Part shown: piece after piece, positions 53,046-62,583 of the stretch | How the letters are laid out: each line of letters opens with the position of its first letter | Numbering within the stretch: position 1 is the first letter of the stretch | The notes under the pieces: model-generated | The model's input: only the letters and a program-made list of their open reading frames with translations | Told to the model about the DNA's origin: nothing | Database searches by the model: none | Translations under genes and position numbers: made by a program | DNA from: Salinibacter sp. 10B | Lineage (GTDB): Bacteria > Bacteroidota > Rhodothermia > Rhodothermales > Salinibacteraceae | DNA length: 64,000 bases | NCBI RefSeq assembly: GCF_002954405.1 | Contig: NZ_MQWC01000004.1 | Location: 934,990 to 998,989 of the forward strand | Direction: 5' to 3'

Positions 53046-55166
53046 TTACGTTGCGGCCGTCTCGGGACGCCACTGACTCGCCACAAGCATCTCAGTAACG
53101 AGGAAAATCAACGCCAGGAGCAAAAAGACGTTCCAAATCTCGGTGCCTGCTTGCCGGGTCCGCAGCGTTTGTGCAACGTCCGCCGCCCCGGTGCCAGACA
53201 CGGACTGGACGGTCGCCCCTAGCACCGATTGCAGATGCGATGCTGCACTATCGACGGGTGCGATTCGGAGATCCGACTCTGCCGGATCCACATTCACCGC
53301 GATCCGACGCACGAGCCGCTCCCCTGCCTGTATATCGTAGACGCCCGGCGTATGGAGTGTGCGCCCCACCTGCAGGAGCGTAGCCCCAAAGAGGCTGCGC
53401 TGCTCGGGCGCTCTCTCCGTTCCGCCCGGCCCCACGAGTCGGAGCGAGGTCCCCGGCGCGAGTCCAGAAATCCGCAGTTCGCCGGGCGCCCCGGCCACCA
53501 ACTGCTCGCCGGAGACGGAGGTCCCTGCTGAGAGGTAGTAGACCGACCGATAAAGGAAGGGGATGAACAGCCCCCGGACCGGCAGATCACTCCATCGAGG
53601 CGTGGGCGCAACGGCCATCCACAGCAGCGCCCCGCCCCCGTGACGCACCTCGTGAAGGAACGGGAGGCCGCTCGTGAGTTCGATGAGCGTCTGCCCCGAA
53701 CGTCCAGAGGGCCGCAGATTCATCGTGTAGTAGATCTGCGGTTGCTCCACCTGTGCATCCGGCCGCCGTTCTCGGTTGAATACCCCTTCGAACAGCGGGT
53801 GCTCCAAATCCACTCGTGCAAACGACGCAATGGACTGCTGACCAGCCGGCGTGCCACTTACGCCCTGAATCGTCCCCGCATCAAGGGCAGTAAGGAGCGG
53901 ATTGTAGGCCTCCGGCCCGGCCTGCTCACTCGGAAAGAGCAAGATCCCTCCGCCCCGCTCTACGTATCGGGACAGTGCATCGACCTCCCCAGTCGACAGC
54001 GTGCGCGGCCCCACGAGGAGCACCGCCTCATACCTCCCCAGCTCGGCCGACGCGAGCGTCCCCTCGTCGATGCCCGTCGTTCGAAATGCAATGCGGTCCG
54101 CAATCATCTCCGACGAGAGCGCAAGGTCCACGTACCGGGTCTGCTGCCCGTTGCCCCGTACCACCAGTATCCGCCGCTCCTGGGGCACGTTGAGCGTAAA
54201 GTGGTGCCGATCATCGGCGGGAAAGTCGTCCTCTTCCGTTTCGACGGCGCCGCGGAGCCAACCCCGCTGCTGCGGTGTCACTGTAAACGAAACCGTCGTC
54301 TCCAGCCCCGGCTCCAGAGTGGTCGTGGCCTGAGCTACGCGCTGTCCTTCCAAATATACACTGGCGACGTAGTCGGTAAGCGTTTCCCTCCCGTAATTCA
54401 CGAGGGTCGCTTCGAGTTGAACCGGCTGCCCTTCTTCTGCAATCCGGCTCGTCACCGTTACGTCCGTAATGCCCACGTTCGCCGGGTCCCGAGTCTCGAC
54501 CGGTAGAAGACGTATCTGCACGCCGTCCGGAAGCTGTGTGGCCACCGAATCCCCGAGCGTGCTGCGCTGGAAATCGCCTGCCACATAGACGATGCGACGG
54601 GGGGCCTCCGATTTCGCCACAGCCTCTCCGGCCCGCACGACCGCTCGGGCCAGTGCGGAAGCGCCCGCGCGAGGCTCCAGGTTGGACAGGGTCTCTCGTG
54701 CTACCCCGACGTTCGTCCCTAGGGACGGCGCCCCCTGTCCGCTTTGCGCCGTAGGCCAGACCAGTACTTCATCGCCCTCTTCGACCGTGTCCAACATTCC
54801 CTGCCCCTTCGCCTTCGCTCGGTCGAGCGCCAAGCCGCCCTGCTCCCCTTCTACTTGCATGGACAATGAGTTGTCCACCACCAGCGCGTGGGCCGTTCGA
54901 ACCGAGGAGCCGACGCCGGCCAGATCACCGGTAAGGGTGGGCTGCGCAAACGCCATAACCAGGCTCGCAATCGCCAGCATCCGCAAGGCCAGAAGCAGCC
55001 ATTCCTTAATGCGCACGCGCTGCACCGCCGTCTCCTGGAGCTCTTTCACGAACGCCAGGGAACTGAAATCGACCGTGGCGGGCTGGCGCAGGTTGAACAG
55101 GTGCAGGAACAGCGGCACGACCACTGCCGCCATTGCGAGGAGTGCAAACGGATTCAGAAACGACAC
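53046..55166 (-). CDS. BatA-type membrane protein with vWA domain
   Basis: The 706-residue protein starts with the BatA N-terminal motif (FLNPFALLAMAAVVVPLFLHLF) and a second membrane helix (about 58-75). A vWA-like domain follows with the MIDAS start VVDNSLSM. The middle part has CARDB-like beta strands, then a GATase1-like segment (RYEAVLLVGPRTLSTGEVDAL). A last membrane helix lies at about 683-700. Such proteins are common in Bacteroidota; Bat proteins are linked to stress and envelope integrity, but this longer type is uncharacterised. Start is GTG at 55166. Confidence 0.8.
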   Translation of the reverse strand: MSFLNPFALLAMAAVVVPLFLHLFNLRQPATVDFSSLAFVKELQETAVQRVRIKEWLLLALRMLAIASLVMAFAQPTLTGDLAGVGSSVRTAHALVVDNSLSMQVEGEQGGLALDRAKAKGQGMLDTVEEGDEVLVWPTAQSGQGAPSLGTNVGVARETLSNLEPRAGASALARAVVRAGEAVAKSEAPRRIVYVAGDFQRSTLGDSVATQLPDGVQIRLLPVETRDPANVGITDVTVTSRIAEEGQPVQLEATLVNYGRETLTDYVASVYLEGQRVAQATTTLEPGLETTVSFTVTPQQRGWLRGAVETEEDDFPADDRHHFTLNVPQERRILVVRGNGQQTRYVDLALSSEMIADRIAFRTTGIDEGTLASAELGRYEAVLLVGPRTLSTGEVDALSRYVERGGGILLFPSEQAGPEAYNPLLTALDAGTIQGVSGTPAGQQSIASFARVDLEHPLFEGVFNRERRPDAQVEQPQIYYTMNLRPSGRSGQTLIELTSGLPFLHEVRHGGGALLWMAVAPTPRWSDLPVRGLFIPFLYRSVYYLSAGTSVSGEQLVAGAPGELRISGLAPGTSLRLVGPGGTERAPEQRSLFGATLLQVGRTLHTPGVYDIQAGERLVRRIAVNVDPAESDLRIAPVDSAASHLQSVLGATVQSVSGTGAADVAQTLRTRQAGTEIWNVFLLLALIFLVTEMLVASQWRPETAAT

Positions 55167-55405
55167 AGGCGGACGACACTTCTGACAACGAAACGGGGCC
55201 GCCTGCTACCGTACGGGAAGTGTCCGCGTTCCAGCGGTCGGTTATGCGGTCCGCCCATCCGTCCTGTCGTTCGAATATTTCCTTTGGCTCGCCTCTCTCC
55301 CCCAACTCTCATGATGCCCCCCAGCAGCCAGTTTGGAACGCACCTTTGCCGCTCCAACACTCTCTGGAAACCGATCGTGACCGAGCCGGGCCTCTCTTCA
55401 CGAAT

Positions 55406-56068
55406 TTACCGCTTCATTGCCAGCGTTACGCCGTCGGCCAGCGGGAGGACGGTCAGGTCAATGCGCTCGTCCCCATGTAGCTTCTCGTTAAGTCTCCGGA
55501 TGGCCTGAATGCTTTCATCATCGGGGGCCGGCTCGGTGACTTGTCCTCCGCGAAACATATTGTCAAGGGCAAGGACCCCACCGGGACGCAGCAACTGTAA
55601 GGACTGTTCATAGTAGGTATCGTACGACTCCTTGTCGGCGTCGATGAAGACAAAATCGAACGTTCCCGCCTGTCCGTTGTCCAGCAACTCCGACAGCGTC
55701 TCCTCAGCCGGCGCGATGCGCAGATCGATGCGCTCCTCCACTCCGGCCTCTCGCCAGTAGCGCCGCGCCACATCGGTATACTCCTCGCTGACATCACAGG
55801 CCACTAGCGTCCCATTCGGGGGCAGCACCTCGGCCACGGCGAGCGCACTGTAGCCAGTAAAGACCCCTATCTCCAGGGATCGCCGCGCGCCAATGAGCCG
55901 CACGAGAAACTGGAAGAACTGCGCCTGCTCCGGGGCAATCTGCATCTGTGACTCCGGATGCTCGGCCATGTCTTTCCGGAGTCGTGTCATTATCTCCGAC
56001 TCGCGGAGGGAGACCGAAAGGAGGTACTCGTGGAGGTCGTCGGGAAGGCCAAGGGTTTTGCGAGACAT
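55406..56068 (-). CDS. SAM-dependent O-methyltransferase (CCoAOMT-like)
   Basis: The 220-residue protein fits the caffeoyl-CoA O-methyltransferase family: LEIGVFTGYSALA (motif I), ACDVSEEY, FDFVFIDADKESY with metal-binding Asp residues, and LALDNMFRGG. Bacterial members methylate catechol-like or other hydroxylated small molecules. The substrate is unknown. It is flanked by 240 bp gaps on both sides and appears monocistronic. Confidence 0.92.
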   Translation of the reverse strand: MSRKTLGLPDDLHEYLLSVSLRESEIMTRLRKDMAEHPESQMQIAPEQAQFFQFLVRLIGARRSLEIGVFTGYSALAVAEVLPPNGTLVACDVSEEYTDVARRYWREAGVEERIDLRIAPAEETLSELLDNGQAGTFDFVFIDADKESYDTYYEQSLQLLRPGGVLALDNMFRGGQVTEPAPDDESIQAIRRLNEKLHGDERIDLTVLPLADGVTLAMKR

Positions 56069-56312
56069 GGCAAGCGAGGAAAGCTACGCAGGATCGAGAG
56101 TCTACAGGGATGTGCCCGAATGATGGGCTTCGGGGGACGCAAGCTACGAGTGGGGACGGGGTGGGTTCAAGCCCCGTTGCCACAACCAGCAGGGTCGTGG
56201 GATCTTCTCAAGGAGCGCTCCCTCTTCTTGCTGTACAGTCCCCCGACGCGTCACTGGCCCTGCGGAGTGCGTCCAATGACCTCGCCCCCCTTCAGTCCCG
56301 TGCCGATCCATC

Positions 56313-57329
56313 TCAGGAATGGGGAGAAGCCGAGATGCTCCATCCATCCGTCGCATCGACCACCGAAAAGCAATTCCCGAGGAAGCGCTCAATGACAGCG
56401 GCGTTCGTCTGCGTGTGCGTGGTGAGGGCCGTCGTGCGAAACTGTCCTCCGCCCAGCGCCAGCGGCAACAGCAGTTGATCGGCGAGATGCGGACCCACCG
56501 GCACCTCGGCATCCAGATACGACTCTGCCGCCTCCGCCACCCCCATCGCCACCTGTTCGGCGGGCAGCCCCTTTTCCCCAATACCGCTTATGACCTCGGT
56601 TACGTGCTGAAACGGCACCTCCAACAACAGGGCATTGCCCGCACTCAGGGACGACGGCGTGTCGATGCGCGTCTCCCCAATCTCAACCGACAGGGCTTCC
56701 TGCAACGTTGCGATTTCCCGTTCAGCGATGTGACGGGGCAGATTCGCAACAATGGCCCGAATCCGGAAGGGTCGTGAGGCCCCGCGCTCCGTGAGGGTAA
56801 GTGGCTCCAGCTCGCCCACTGGCTGCACGTCCACCGTGCAGCGGCCGCCCCCCTTCGGATAAAAGCCGGGACGGTCGAGTGTGGCGCGCAGTGTGGGTCC
56901 CATCCGCTCGACGATCGGAAGAAACGTAGCCGCGAAGAAGTCGAACGGGGGAGCAAAGCGGTTGTGGGTGCCGCCCGTAACGGTGACGCGGGATGAGCGG
57001 GGGGCTGTGAGAAGCGGGAGCAGGGCCGTCTGCAGTACGAGGATCGCACTGCCGGCCGTGCCGACGTCGAAGCGGTAGGTACCGGGCACGACCGTCGACG
57101 GCTCGAACGTGAGTGTTCGGGTGCCCTCTTGCACTTCCGAGACCGCGGCCTCTCCGATGGTCGCGGCAGCCTGTACGGCAGCCACGTGCTGTGGGCGCAG
57201 GCCAGGACGCGAGCGGTTGGTCCGAATATTCGTGAGACGGATGGACCGCTGTGTCGTGAGGGACAGGCTGAGAGCCGTTCGCACGATTTGCCCGCCCCCC
57301 TCTCCCATGGAACCGTCAATTTCAATCAT
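56313..57329 (-). CDS. rtcA: RNA 3'-terminal phosphate cyclase RtcA
   Basis: The 338-residue protein has the RtcA signatures: IDGSMGEGGGQIVRTALSLS at the N-terminus, the RPGLRPQHV segment, HNRFAPPFDF, FYPKGGG and the catalytic His in TTHTQTNAAVIERFL near the C-terminus. It converts RNA 3'-phosphate ends to 2',3'-cyclic phosphates using ATP. The partner ligase RtcB and regulator RtcR are not in the window. A small uncharacterised gene (57345-57692) precedes it by 15 bp and is likely co-transcribed. Confidence 0.93.
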   Translation of the reverse strand: MIEIDGSMGEGGGQIVRTALSLSLTTQRSIRLTNIRTNRSRPGLRPQHVAAVQAAATIGEAAVSEVQEGTRTLTFEPSTVVPGTYRFDVGTAGSAILVLQTALLPLLTAPRSSRVTVTGGTHNRFAPPFDFFAATFLPIVERMGPTLRATLDRPGFYPKGGGRCTVDVQPVGELEPLTLTERGASRPFRIRAIVANLPRHIAEREIATLQEALSVEIGETRIDTPSSLSAGNALLLEVPFQHVTEVISGIGEKGLPAEQVAMGVAEAAESYLDAEVPVGPHLADQLLLPLALGGGQFRTTALTTHTQTNAAVIERFLGNCFSVVDATDGWSISASPHS

Positions 57330-57344
57330 ACCCCTTCCTCTGCG

Positions 57345-57692
57345 CTACGCGGCAGCATGAACGGTGGAAAGCTCTTTGCTCTTCCCTTTGACCCGAAGAA
57401 TGTAACAGGCCACGTTCCGTTCGAGCGTCGGAGTGCGCCCGGGAAGCAGATACACGTCCTTCTCGCCAAGCAGCGTCACCTGCAGCGTCACCGGCACGCC
57501 GTCCTCCTCCAGGTCGCTGAATCGATTCGAGAGATTTTGGTCGGTAAACCGGGCCTCCACCCGCGCCGAGCGGCCACTGACGTAAAGCTTACCGGTGGAG
57601 AACCCACGGAGGGGGCGCAGCGCCGATTCTTGATCGCGCTTGCGCCACTGAATGTTGGAGAGCATGTACTCGCCGTCGGAAAGGTCGGCCAT
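57345..57692 (-). CDS. small uncharacterised protein
   Basis: The 115-residue product is not recognised. It is strand-rich with alternating charged and hydrophobic residues (ARVEARFTDQNLSNRFSDLE and VPVTLQVTLLGEKDVYLLP). No signal peptide or membrane segment is seen. It lies 15 bp upstream of rtcA in the same direction, so a joint role in RNA end metabolism is possible but unsupported. Confidence 0.65.
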   Translation of the reverse strand: MADLSDGEYMLSNIQWRKRDQESALRPLRGFSTGKLYVSGRSARVEARFTDQNLSNRFSDLEEDGVPVTLQVTLLGEKDVYLLPGRTPTLERNVACYILRVKGKSKELSTVHAAA

Positions 57693-57818
57693 AACAACTG
57701 CAGGTCTGCTTGTTGAGCAACAGATGGACGTTGATCTCTATTCATCATCGGGCGCCAGGTTCTATGTGAGGCGTCCCTCGTCGTATCCAGACTGATTTTT
57801 CAGTCCTCTTGTATTTTT

Positions 57819-57833
57819 GAGGCGAAACGCCTC
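57819..57833 (+). promoter_or_regulatory. perfect palindrome in the leader of the ZIP transporter gene
   Basis: GAGGCG AAA CGCCTC is a perfect 6-bp inverted repeat with a 3-base centre, preceded by GTATTTTT, 44 bp before the ZIP start codon. Placement in front of a metal transporter suggests a repressor operator (DtxR/MntR-type sites are palindromic) or a short leader hairpin. No regulator gene is adjacent. Confidence 0.4.
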
Positions 57834-57876
57834 CCTTGAAGGGATGGACTACACTTTCTGATACTGCTTGATCTCA

Positions 57877-58710
57877 ATGGGCGCTTTTCTCGCAGCATGG
57901 TTTCGGGATCTCTCGCCCCTACTTCAATCACTCCTTGCCGGATGCTTCACGTGGGGCGTGACGGCCCTCGGAGCTTCCGTGGTGTTCGTGACTCGACAGG
58001 TAAACCGAAAGCTCCTCGACGCCATGATGGGGTTTGCCGCAGGCGTCATGATCGCAGCCAGTTTTTGGTCCCTCCTTGTCCCCTCCATCGAAATGGCCGA
58101 AGCACAGGGCGTCGCGGGGTGGATTCCTGCCGTGATCGGGTTCCTGGTTGGCGGGGTCTTCCTGCGCGTGGCCGATGCCCTCCTGCCCCACCTCCACCCA
58201 GGAGCCAAACTCTCGGAGGCAGAAGGGCTAGATACGTCTTGGCGCCGCGCCACGCTGCTCGTACTGGCCATCACGCTCCACAACATCCCCGAAGGGCTGG
58301 CCGTGGGCGTTACGTTCGGGGCCGCCGCCCTTCAGTTGGAGGTGGCCACAGGGGCCACGCTGGCCGCTGCAATTACGCTTGCCATAGGCATTGGACTTCA
58401 AAACTTCCCGGAGGGCATTGCCGTGTCTATGCCGTTGCGGGGAGAGGGCATCTCGCGAGGCCGCAGCTTCTGGTACGGCCAGCTGTCCGGGGTGGTAGAG
58501 CCACTCTCGGCCGTGGGCGGAGCCGCTGCCGTGCTCGCCGTCCGTCCCGCCCTTCCATATGCCCTGTCCTTCGCCGCCGGAGCCATGATCTACGTCGTGG
58601 TGGAGGAGCTCATCCCAGAGTCGCAGCGCCACGGAAACACAGACCTCGCCACGATGGGAGCCATGACGGGCTTTGCCGTCATGATGGTGATGGACGTCGC
58701 CCTCGGATGA
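57877..58710 (+). CDS. ZIP-family divalent metal transporter
   Basis: The 277-residue protein has about eight membrane helices. It has the ZIP metal-site helices [13 protein letters not shown] (helix 4) and [15 protein letters not shown] (helix 5), whose His, Asn and Glu bind the metal. A histidine-containing loop LPHLHPGAK lies between helices 3 and 4, as in ZupT/GufA members. Zinc, iron or manganese uptake is likely. ATG at 57877 is used instead of a TTG nine bases upstream. A palindrome lies in the leader. Confidence 0.92.
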   Translation: MGAFLAAWFRDLSPLLQSLLAGCFTWGVTALGASVVFVTRQVNRKLLDAMMGFAAGVMIAASFWSLLVPSIEMAEAQGVAGWIPAVIGFLVGGVFLRVADALLPHLHPGAKLSEAEGLDTSWRRATLLVLAITLHNIPEGLAVGVTFGAAALQLEVATGATLAAAITLAIGIGLQNFPEGIAVSMPLRGEGISRGRSFWYGQLSGVVEPLSAVGGAAAVLAVRPALPYALSFAAGAMIYVVVEELIPESQRHGNTDLATMGAMTGFAVMMVMDVALG

Positions 58711-58743
58711 TGCTCCTCTCACAGCGGCCCGTCGATGGACCCT

Positions 58744-59241
58744 CTACCGCAAGAGAGTGGGGGGCAGCATCCACCGTAGCCGCCCCTCCCCAAACCGCAC
58801 CTCCCGCCACGATGGGGCCTCAGTATCAATCCGAACACAAGTGCCGGGAGGAAGCGAGACATTGGCCGACCCTAGCAATTGGCTGACGGCCGTGCTCCAG
58901 GCCGGTTCGTGCCCCACCAGCAGTACGGCGCGACGCTCGTCCGATAGGGCTTGGATCTCTTCCAGCACATCGGCGGGCTGGGCCTGGTAGAGCGCATGGG
59001 AGGACCGAAGCGGCACCTCGACCTGCCACTGGCCCCGCTCGGATAGGGCTTCCGCCGTCTGACGCGCCCGTACGGCGGGAGAGGTGACAATCCCATCGGG
59101 CAACTGATCGGTCGCGGCCAGCAGTTGGCCCAATCGGCCTGCGTCGTGATAGCCCTCTTCTGTAAGGGGGCGGTCGCGATCATCGTCGTACGACCGGCCC
59201 GGCTCGGCATCGGCGTGTCGAAGTAAATAAAGTGTATTCAT
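58744..59241 (-). CDS. SixA-type histidine phosphatase
   Basis: The 165-residue product begins LYLLRHADAEPG (catalytic RHA-x motif) and has the VTSPAVRARQTAEAL block and the second catalytic His in LLVGHEPAWS. It is a single-domain branch-1 histidine phosphatase close to SixA, which acts on phosphohistidine proteins. ATG at 59241 fits the family; the long upstream extension does not. It is convergent with the ZIP gene and divergent from the aldolase gene. Confidence 0.92.
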   Translation of the reverse strand: MNTLYLLRHADAEPGRSYDDDRDRPLTEEGYHDAGRLGQLLAATDQLPDGIVTSPAVRARQTAEALSERGQWQVEVPLRSSHALYQAQPADVLEEIQALSDERRAVLLVGHEPAWSTAVSQLLGSANVSLPPGTCVRIDTEAPSWREVRFGEGRLRWMLPPTLLR

Positions 59242-59471
59242 GACGGCGTGGATCCGATGGCAGTGTGAACGGAATGGTCGACGGGCGATACGAACACTGT
59301 TCTCAACCAAACGGACGGCTCGCCCGATCGTGGTGAAAAGAGAGCGAAGCAGAAGCACGTGCCGCCCGCAGTGCATATGTGTGAATAATGCGGGCCATCG
59401 TCGGCGGGGACTCTGCCGACCGCATGGCTCCCGTCCCACAGTCACTTCTTTCTGCACATGCCCCTTGTCTC

Positions 59472-60395
59472 ATGTCGACTCCGTCACTCCCAAACGGCGT
59501 CATTGCTGCCAGCCTCACGCCCCTCGACACTGCAGGCCAACCGGACGGGGCGGCCCTCGCCTCGCACGTCCAAACGCTCTTAGACGAGGGCTGTGACGCC
59601 GCGCTTCTCTTCGGGACAACCGGCGAAGGCCTGTCTTTCACCGTAGAGGAGCGTCGGCGGGCGCTGGATGCCGTTCTGGACGCCGGGGTTTCGCCGCATC
59701 AGCTTCTCGTGGGCACCGGGGCGCTTCCGCTTCCCGACGCCGCAGAGCTCACGGCCCACGCAACCGAACACGGGGTGGGCGGGGTCCTGGTGCTGCCCCC
59801 CTTCCACTTTACCGACGTGACCGACGATGGGCTTGCCCGCACCTATGAAGGCCTCATCGACGCCGTCGGCAACGACGACCTTCGACTGTACTTCTACCAT
59901 TACCCGGAGCTCACCCACGTCCCCATTCCGTTTCCCGTCATCGAGCGGCTGCGGGAACAGTATCCGGACCAGATTGCCGGCATCAAGGATTCGAGTGGCG
60001 AGTGGGACCACCAGGATGCCCTCTGCTCCTCCTTTCCGGACCTGCAGGTGTTTGCGGGCTCGGAGCGGCACCTGACCCCCCTGTTGCGGGCTGGGGGGGC
60101 GGGGTGTATCTCTGCCACCGTGAACGTCACGGCTCCGCTTGCTCAACAAGCCGTACGCGACTGGGAAAACGACGCACAGGTCGCCTCCGCTCAGTCAACG
60201 CTCACGGAACTCCGAACGCGCCTGTCGCAGTTTCCTACGATTCCTGCCATCAAGCAACTCCTCGCCTGGCGCCACGACGCCCCGGCCTGGACACAGGTGC
60301 GACCGCCCCTTGCTCCGCTGGACGAGGACGAAACCTCACGTCTGCAGTCCCTCCATGCATCGCTTTGGACGGAGGTCGAAGACGCACTCAACTAG
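59472..60395 (+). CDS. DapA/NAL superfamily class I aldolase
   Basis: The 307-residue (beta/alpha)8 protein has the family motifs LFGTTGEGLSF, a catalytic Tyr in YFYHYPEL and the Schiff-base Lys in IAGIKDSSG. In dihydrodipicolinate synthase the motif after Tyr includes an Arg that binds the substrate carboxylate; here it is ELTHVPIP with no Arg, closer to sugar-acid aldolases or N-acetylneuraminate lyase-like enzymes. It is therefore probably not the lysine-pathway enzyme. It is monocistronic, with a divergent sixA. Confidence 0.87.
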   Translation: MSTPSLPNGVIAASLTPLDTAGQPDGAALASHVQTLLDEGCDAALLFGTTGEGLSFTVEERRRALDAVLDAGVSPHQLLVGTGALPLPDAAELTAHATEHGVGGVLVLPPFHFTDVTDDGLARTYEGLIDAVGNDDLRLYFYHYPELTHVPIPFPVIERLREQYPDQIAGIKDSSGEWDHQDALCSSFPDLQVFAGSERHLTPLLRAGGAGCISATVNVTAPLAQQAVRDWENDAQVASAQSTLTELRTRLSQFPTIPAIKQLLAWRHDAPAWTQVRPPLAPLDEDETSRLQSLHASLWTEVEDALN

Positions 60396-60419
60396 GACCG
60401 CCCTCCGATGGTCGTGAGG

Positions 60420-60701
60420 TTACTGTCCCTCCGGCACGATCTCCCCCTCCGGCGTAATCCGCTCGCCCGGCTCCGGGGGGCGCGTCGGAAATCGGCTGAT
60501 CGGGACGTTTTCGTTTCGGTCCTTGGGGGCGTAGTGCACGTGGTCCCCGTGGGGATACTCAACGTACGGCTGGTTGCGATAAGGATTAATTACGAACCAC
60601 AGCAGGTAGGAAAAAAACGCTAGCAGTACCGCCGCCAGCCCCCACTTGCGAAAGGAGAAGCTAGACGAGGAGGTCGTCTCTGAGGATGCGTCCGAAGCCA
60701 T
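60420..60701 (-). CDS. small single-pass membrane protein
   Basis: The 93-residue product has a Ser/Thr/Glu-rich N-terminus (1-17), one membrane helix (about 20-38) and a Pro-rich tail with GDHVHYAPKDRN and PEPGERITPEGEIVPEGQ. It has no recognised family. Start at 60701 is preferred over upstream frame starts. It is convergent with the aldolase gene (24 bp). It may be a small envelope protein. Confidence 0.68.
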   Translation of the reverse strand: MASDASSETTSSSSFSFRKWGLAAVLLAFFSYLLWFVINPYRNQPYVEYPHGDHVHYAPKDRNENVPISRFPTRPPEPGERITPEGEIVPEGQ

Positions 60702-60872
60702 AGAAACCGAAGGTTCAGCGAAAGAAGTAGGCTGCGTTTCATGAACGCCGCTTCCGGTTAATCGATTCCGATCCCACAGAGGCGCTCCTTCACATCGGTC
60801 CCGGCCCATCGGGAGAGAACGGATCCGGAGCGTTCCCTCTCTTCAGGACGCAACCGAGAATGAACGCTGAGA

Positions 60873-61427
60873 TTACAGCTTCGGTAGCGTGATCCCTTCC
60901 TGGTGCTGGTACTTGCCCTTCTTGTCGGCGTACGAAATCTCCGGCGGTTCCCCCTGCAGGAAGACCACCTGCGCGATGCCCTCATTCGCGTACACTTTGG
61001 CAGGAAGCGGCGTGGCGTTGCTCACCTCAATCGTCACGTGCCCCTCCCACCCCGGCTCTAGCGGCGTTACGTTTACAATGATCCCCGACCGGGCGTAGGT
61101 CGACTTGCCGAGCACAATCGCCAATACGTCCGACGGCATTTCGAAGTACTCAATGGAGCGCCCCAGGACGTACGAATTGGGAGGAATGAGAATGTGGTCG
61201 TCGACCTCGTACTCCACCATGGCCCGCTCGTCGATCTCCTTCGGGTCGACCACGCTGTTATGGATGTTGGGCGTAAATACCCGAAATTCACCCGCCACCC
61301 GCATGTCGTAACCGAAGGAACTGAGGCCGTAACTTACCACGTCCTCTCGCACCTGCCCGTCCACGAACGGATCGATCATGTCGTGCTCGGTGGCGAGGGT
61401 GCGAATCTTGTGATCGGGCAGAATCAT
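60873..61427 (-). CDS. dcd: dCTP deaminase
   Basis: The 184-residue protein fits Dcd: an N-terminal [17 protein letters not shown], a KSTYARSGI segment with the substrate-binding Ser/Arg, the catalytic Glu in GHVTIEVSN and the C-terminal [14 protein letters not shown] lid. It converts dCTP to dUTP (or to dUMP in bifunctional members) for thymidylate synthesis. ATG at 61427 is chosen over a TTG at 61436. Confidence 0.94.
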   Translation of the reverse strand: MILPDHKIRTLATEHDMIDPFVDGQVREDVVSYGLSSFGYDMRVAGEFRVFTPNIHNSVVDPKEIDERAMVEYEVDDHILIPPNSYVLGRSIEYFEMPSDVLAIVLGKSTYARSGIIVNVTPLEPGWEGHVTIEVSNATPLPAKVYANEGIAQVVFLQGEPPEISYADKKGKYQHQEGITLPKL

Positions 61428-61764
61428 GGAATGCAATGCATACGGGTGTTCGGTTCAATGAACGATGGGAAGCTAGGGGGAAGGGCCCGGAAAGGTCAAG
61501 TCGCCGGTCGGAACGGAAGCACGGGAGCCACACACCCGAGCGCCCCAACCAGAGGTCCAACCACAGTCAAACAGCTTGAGCCCCAAATGGTCGTGTCCCC
61601 CTCTCTGGGCGCGTCATTCGGATTTGAAGCAGCACCGTCCCTCGCCTCGACCTCAGAATCCCCCCGTTGTTCTGATTCACATATCAGCCGGAGCTGTCTA
61701 GGTTTGACTGTCTTTTCAACGAAACGAACGGTTGACCGACCGTGCCGACGCCCCCTTCCCCCAT
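61428..61764. other. 337 bp gap with a spaced inverted repeat
   Basis: No gene is supported between dcd and the WbqC-like gene. ACAGTCAAAC (61563-61572) and GTTTGACTGT (61702-61711) form a perfect 10-bp inverted repeat enclosing 129 bp, a total span of 149 bp. This equals the size of MITE copy A, but its ends are different and no target duplication is seen, so it is left unclassified. Confidence 0.4.
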
Positions 61765-62424
61765 TCATTTGTCTTGCCCATCCGCTAGCATGCGGGGAGC
61801 CTCTCGCCCATAATTAAACGCGAGATCCATGGCCGAGACGCCTGATTCAAAGCCCTCAAAATTCTGATGGTAGGTGGGATGCTCGTAGGAAAAGACGTCG
61901 ACCGTGACCCCCTCGATCGTCGGGATGTCCTCCGATTCAGGAACGACGACCGTCTCTGCCCCCACCGCCTCCACCACCTCAGGAATTGTGCTCGGTGCGC
62001 CGTCAAGAGCTGACGCTCGCGTGAGCGACGTATCCAGGCCGAAGAGTTCTGCCTGCAACGCCACGGAGCGACAGGTGCAGTCGGCCAGATTCGACCATTC
62101 CTCGTCGAAGAACGGCCGGAAGTCATCTTCGTAGAACTCAAAATACATAGTCGTCCGGTAGTCGTACATAAACGACCGCCAGTGCTTCTCCCGCCAGCGT
62201 CCCCCCGTCTCAATGTCGATGGTGTGTAAACGGGCCCCATCGGGCTGGCCAAAGAGTGGAATCGTAATCCAGTGCGTTCCCTGTGCGTTTCGAAGTTTGC
62301 TACGGTTCTGAAATCTTTCCCGTCGGAACCGGAACGTGTCGGCGAGTACGAAGTGGTCCACGTGCTGAAGAAGAGCCGTATAGGCCAGGGGCGGAAAGTA
62401 CTCGGGCGGTTGAACGGCAATCAT
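61765..62424 (-). CDS. WbqC-family protein
   Basis: The 219-residue product begins IAVQPPEYFPPLAYTALLQHVDHFVLADTF, the hallmark WbqC start, followed by the RNRSKLRN-like segment QNRSKLRNAQGTHWITIPL. WbqC-like proteins are found in surface polysaccharide loci, and a role in transferring or modifying sugar-linked groups has been suggested. Here it stands alone, divergent from cruF. ATG at 62424 is used. Confidence 0.85.
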   Translation of the reverse strand: MIAVQPPEYFPPLAYTALLQHVDHFVLADTFRFRRERFQNRSKLRNAQGTHWITIPLFGQPDGARLHTIDIETGGRWREKHWRSFMYDYRTTMYFEFYEDDFRPFFDEEWSNLADCTCRSVALQAELFGLDTSLTRASALDGAPSTIPEVVEAVGAETVVVPESEDIPTIEGVTVDVFSYEHPTYHQNFEGFESGVSAMDLAFNYGREAPRMLADGQDK

Positions 62425-62583
62425 GCCTTTGGGGAATCGTCCTTGGTATGACCGAGACGGGCAGTCCCGGCAATCAAACAGCGCAATCGTTTCGATTGTA
62501 TCCGTACACCGGGCAACCGGTCCTCTTTCGGCCGGCCGCCGCGCGCAATTTAAACACATCTCGCACGCACTCGCTCACTGCCA

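Noticed and set aside
56161-56188. tRNA-like 3' end: a GGGTTCAAGCCCC T-arm-like segment followed by TTGCCACAACCA
   Set aside because: The T-loop pattern and terminal CCA look right, but no 5' acceptor strand (TGTGGCA), D-arm or anticodon arm can be found upstream, and the region overlaps the start of a coding gene. It could be a chance match or an att-type remnant; not enough to call.
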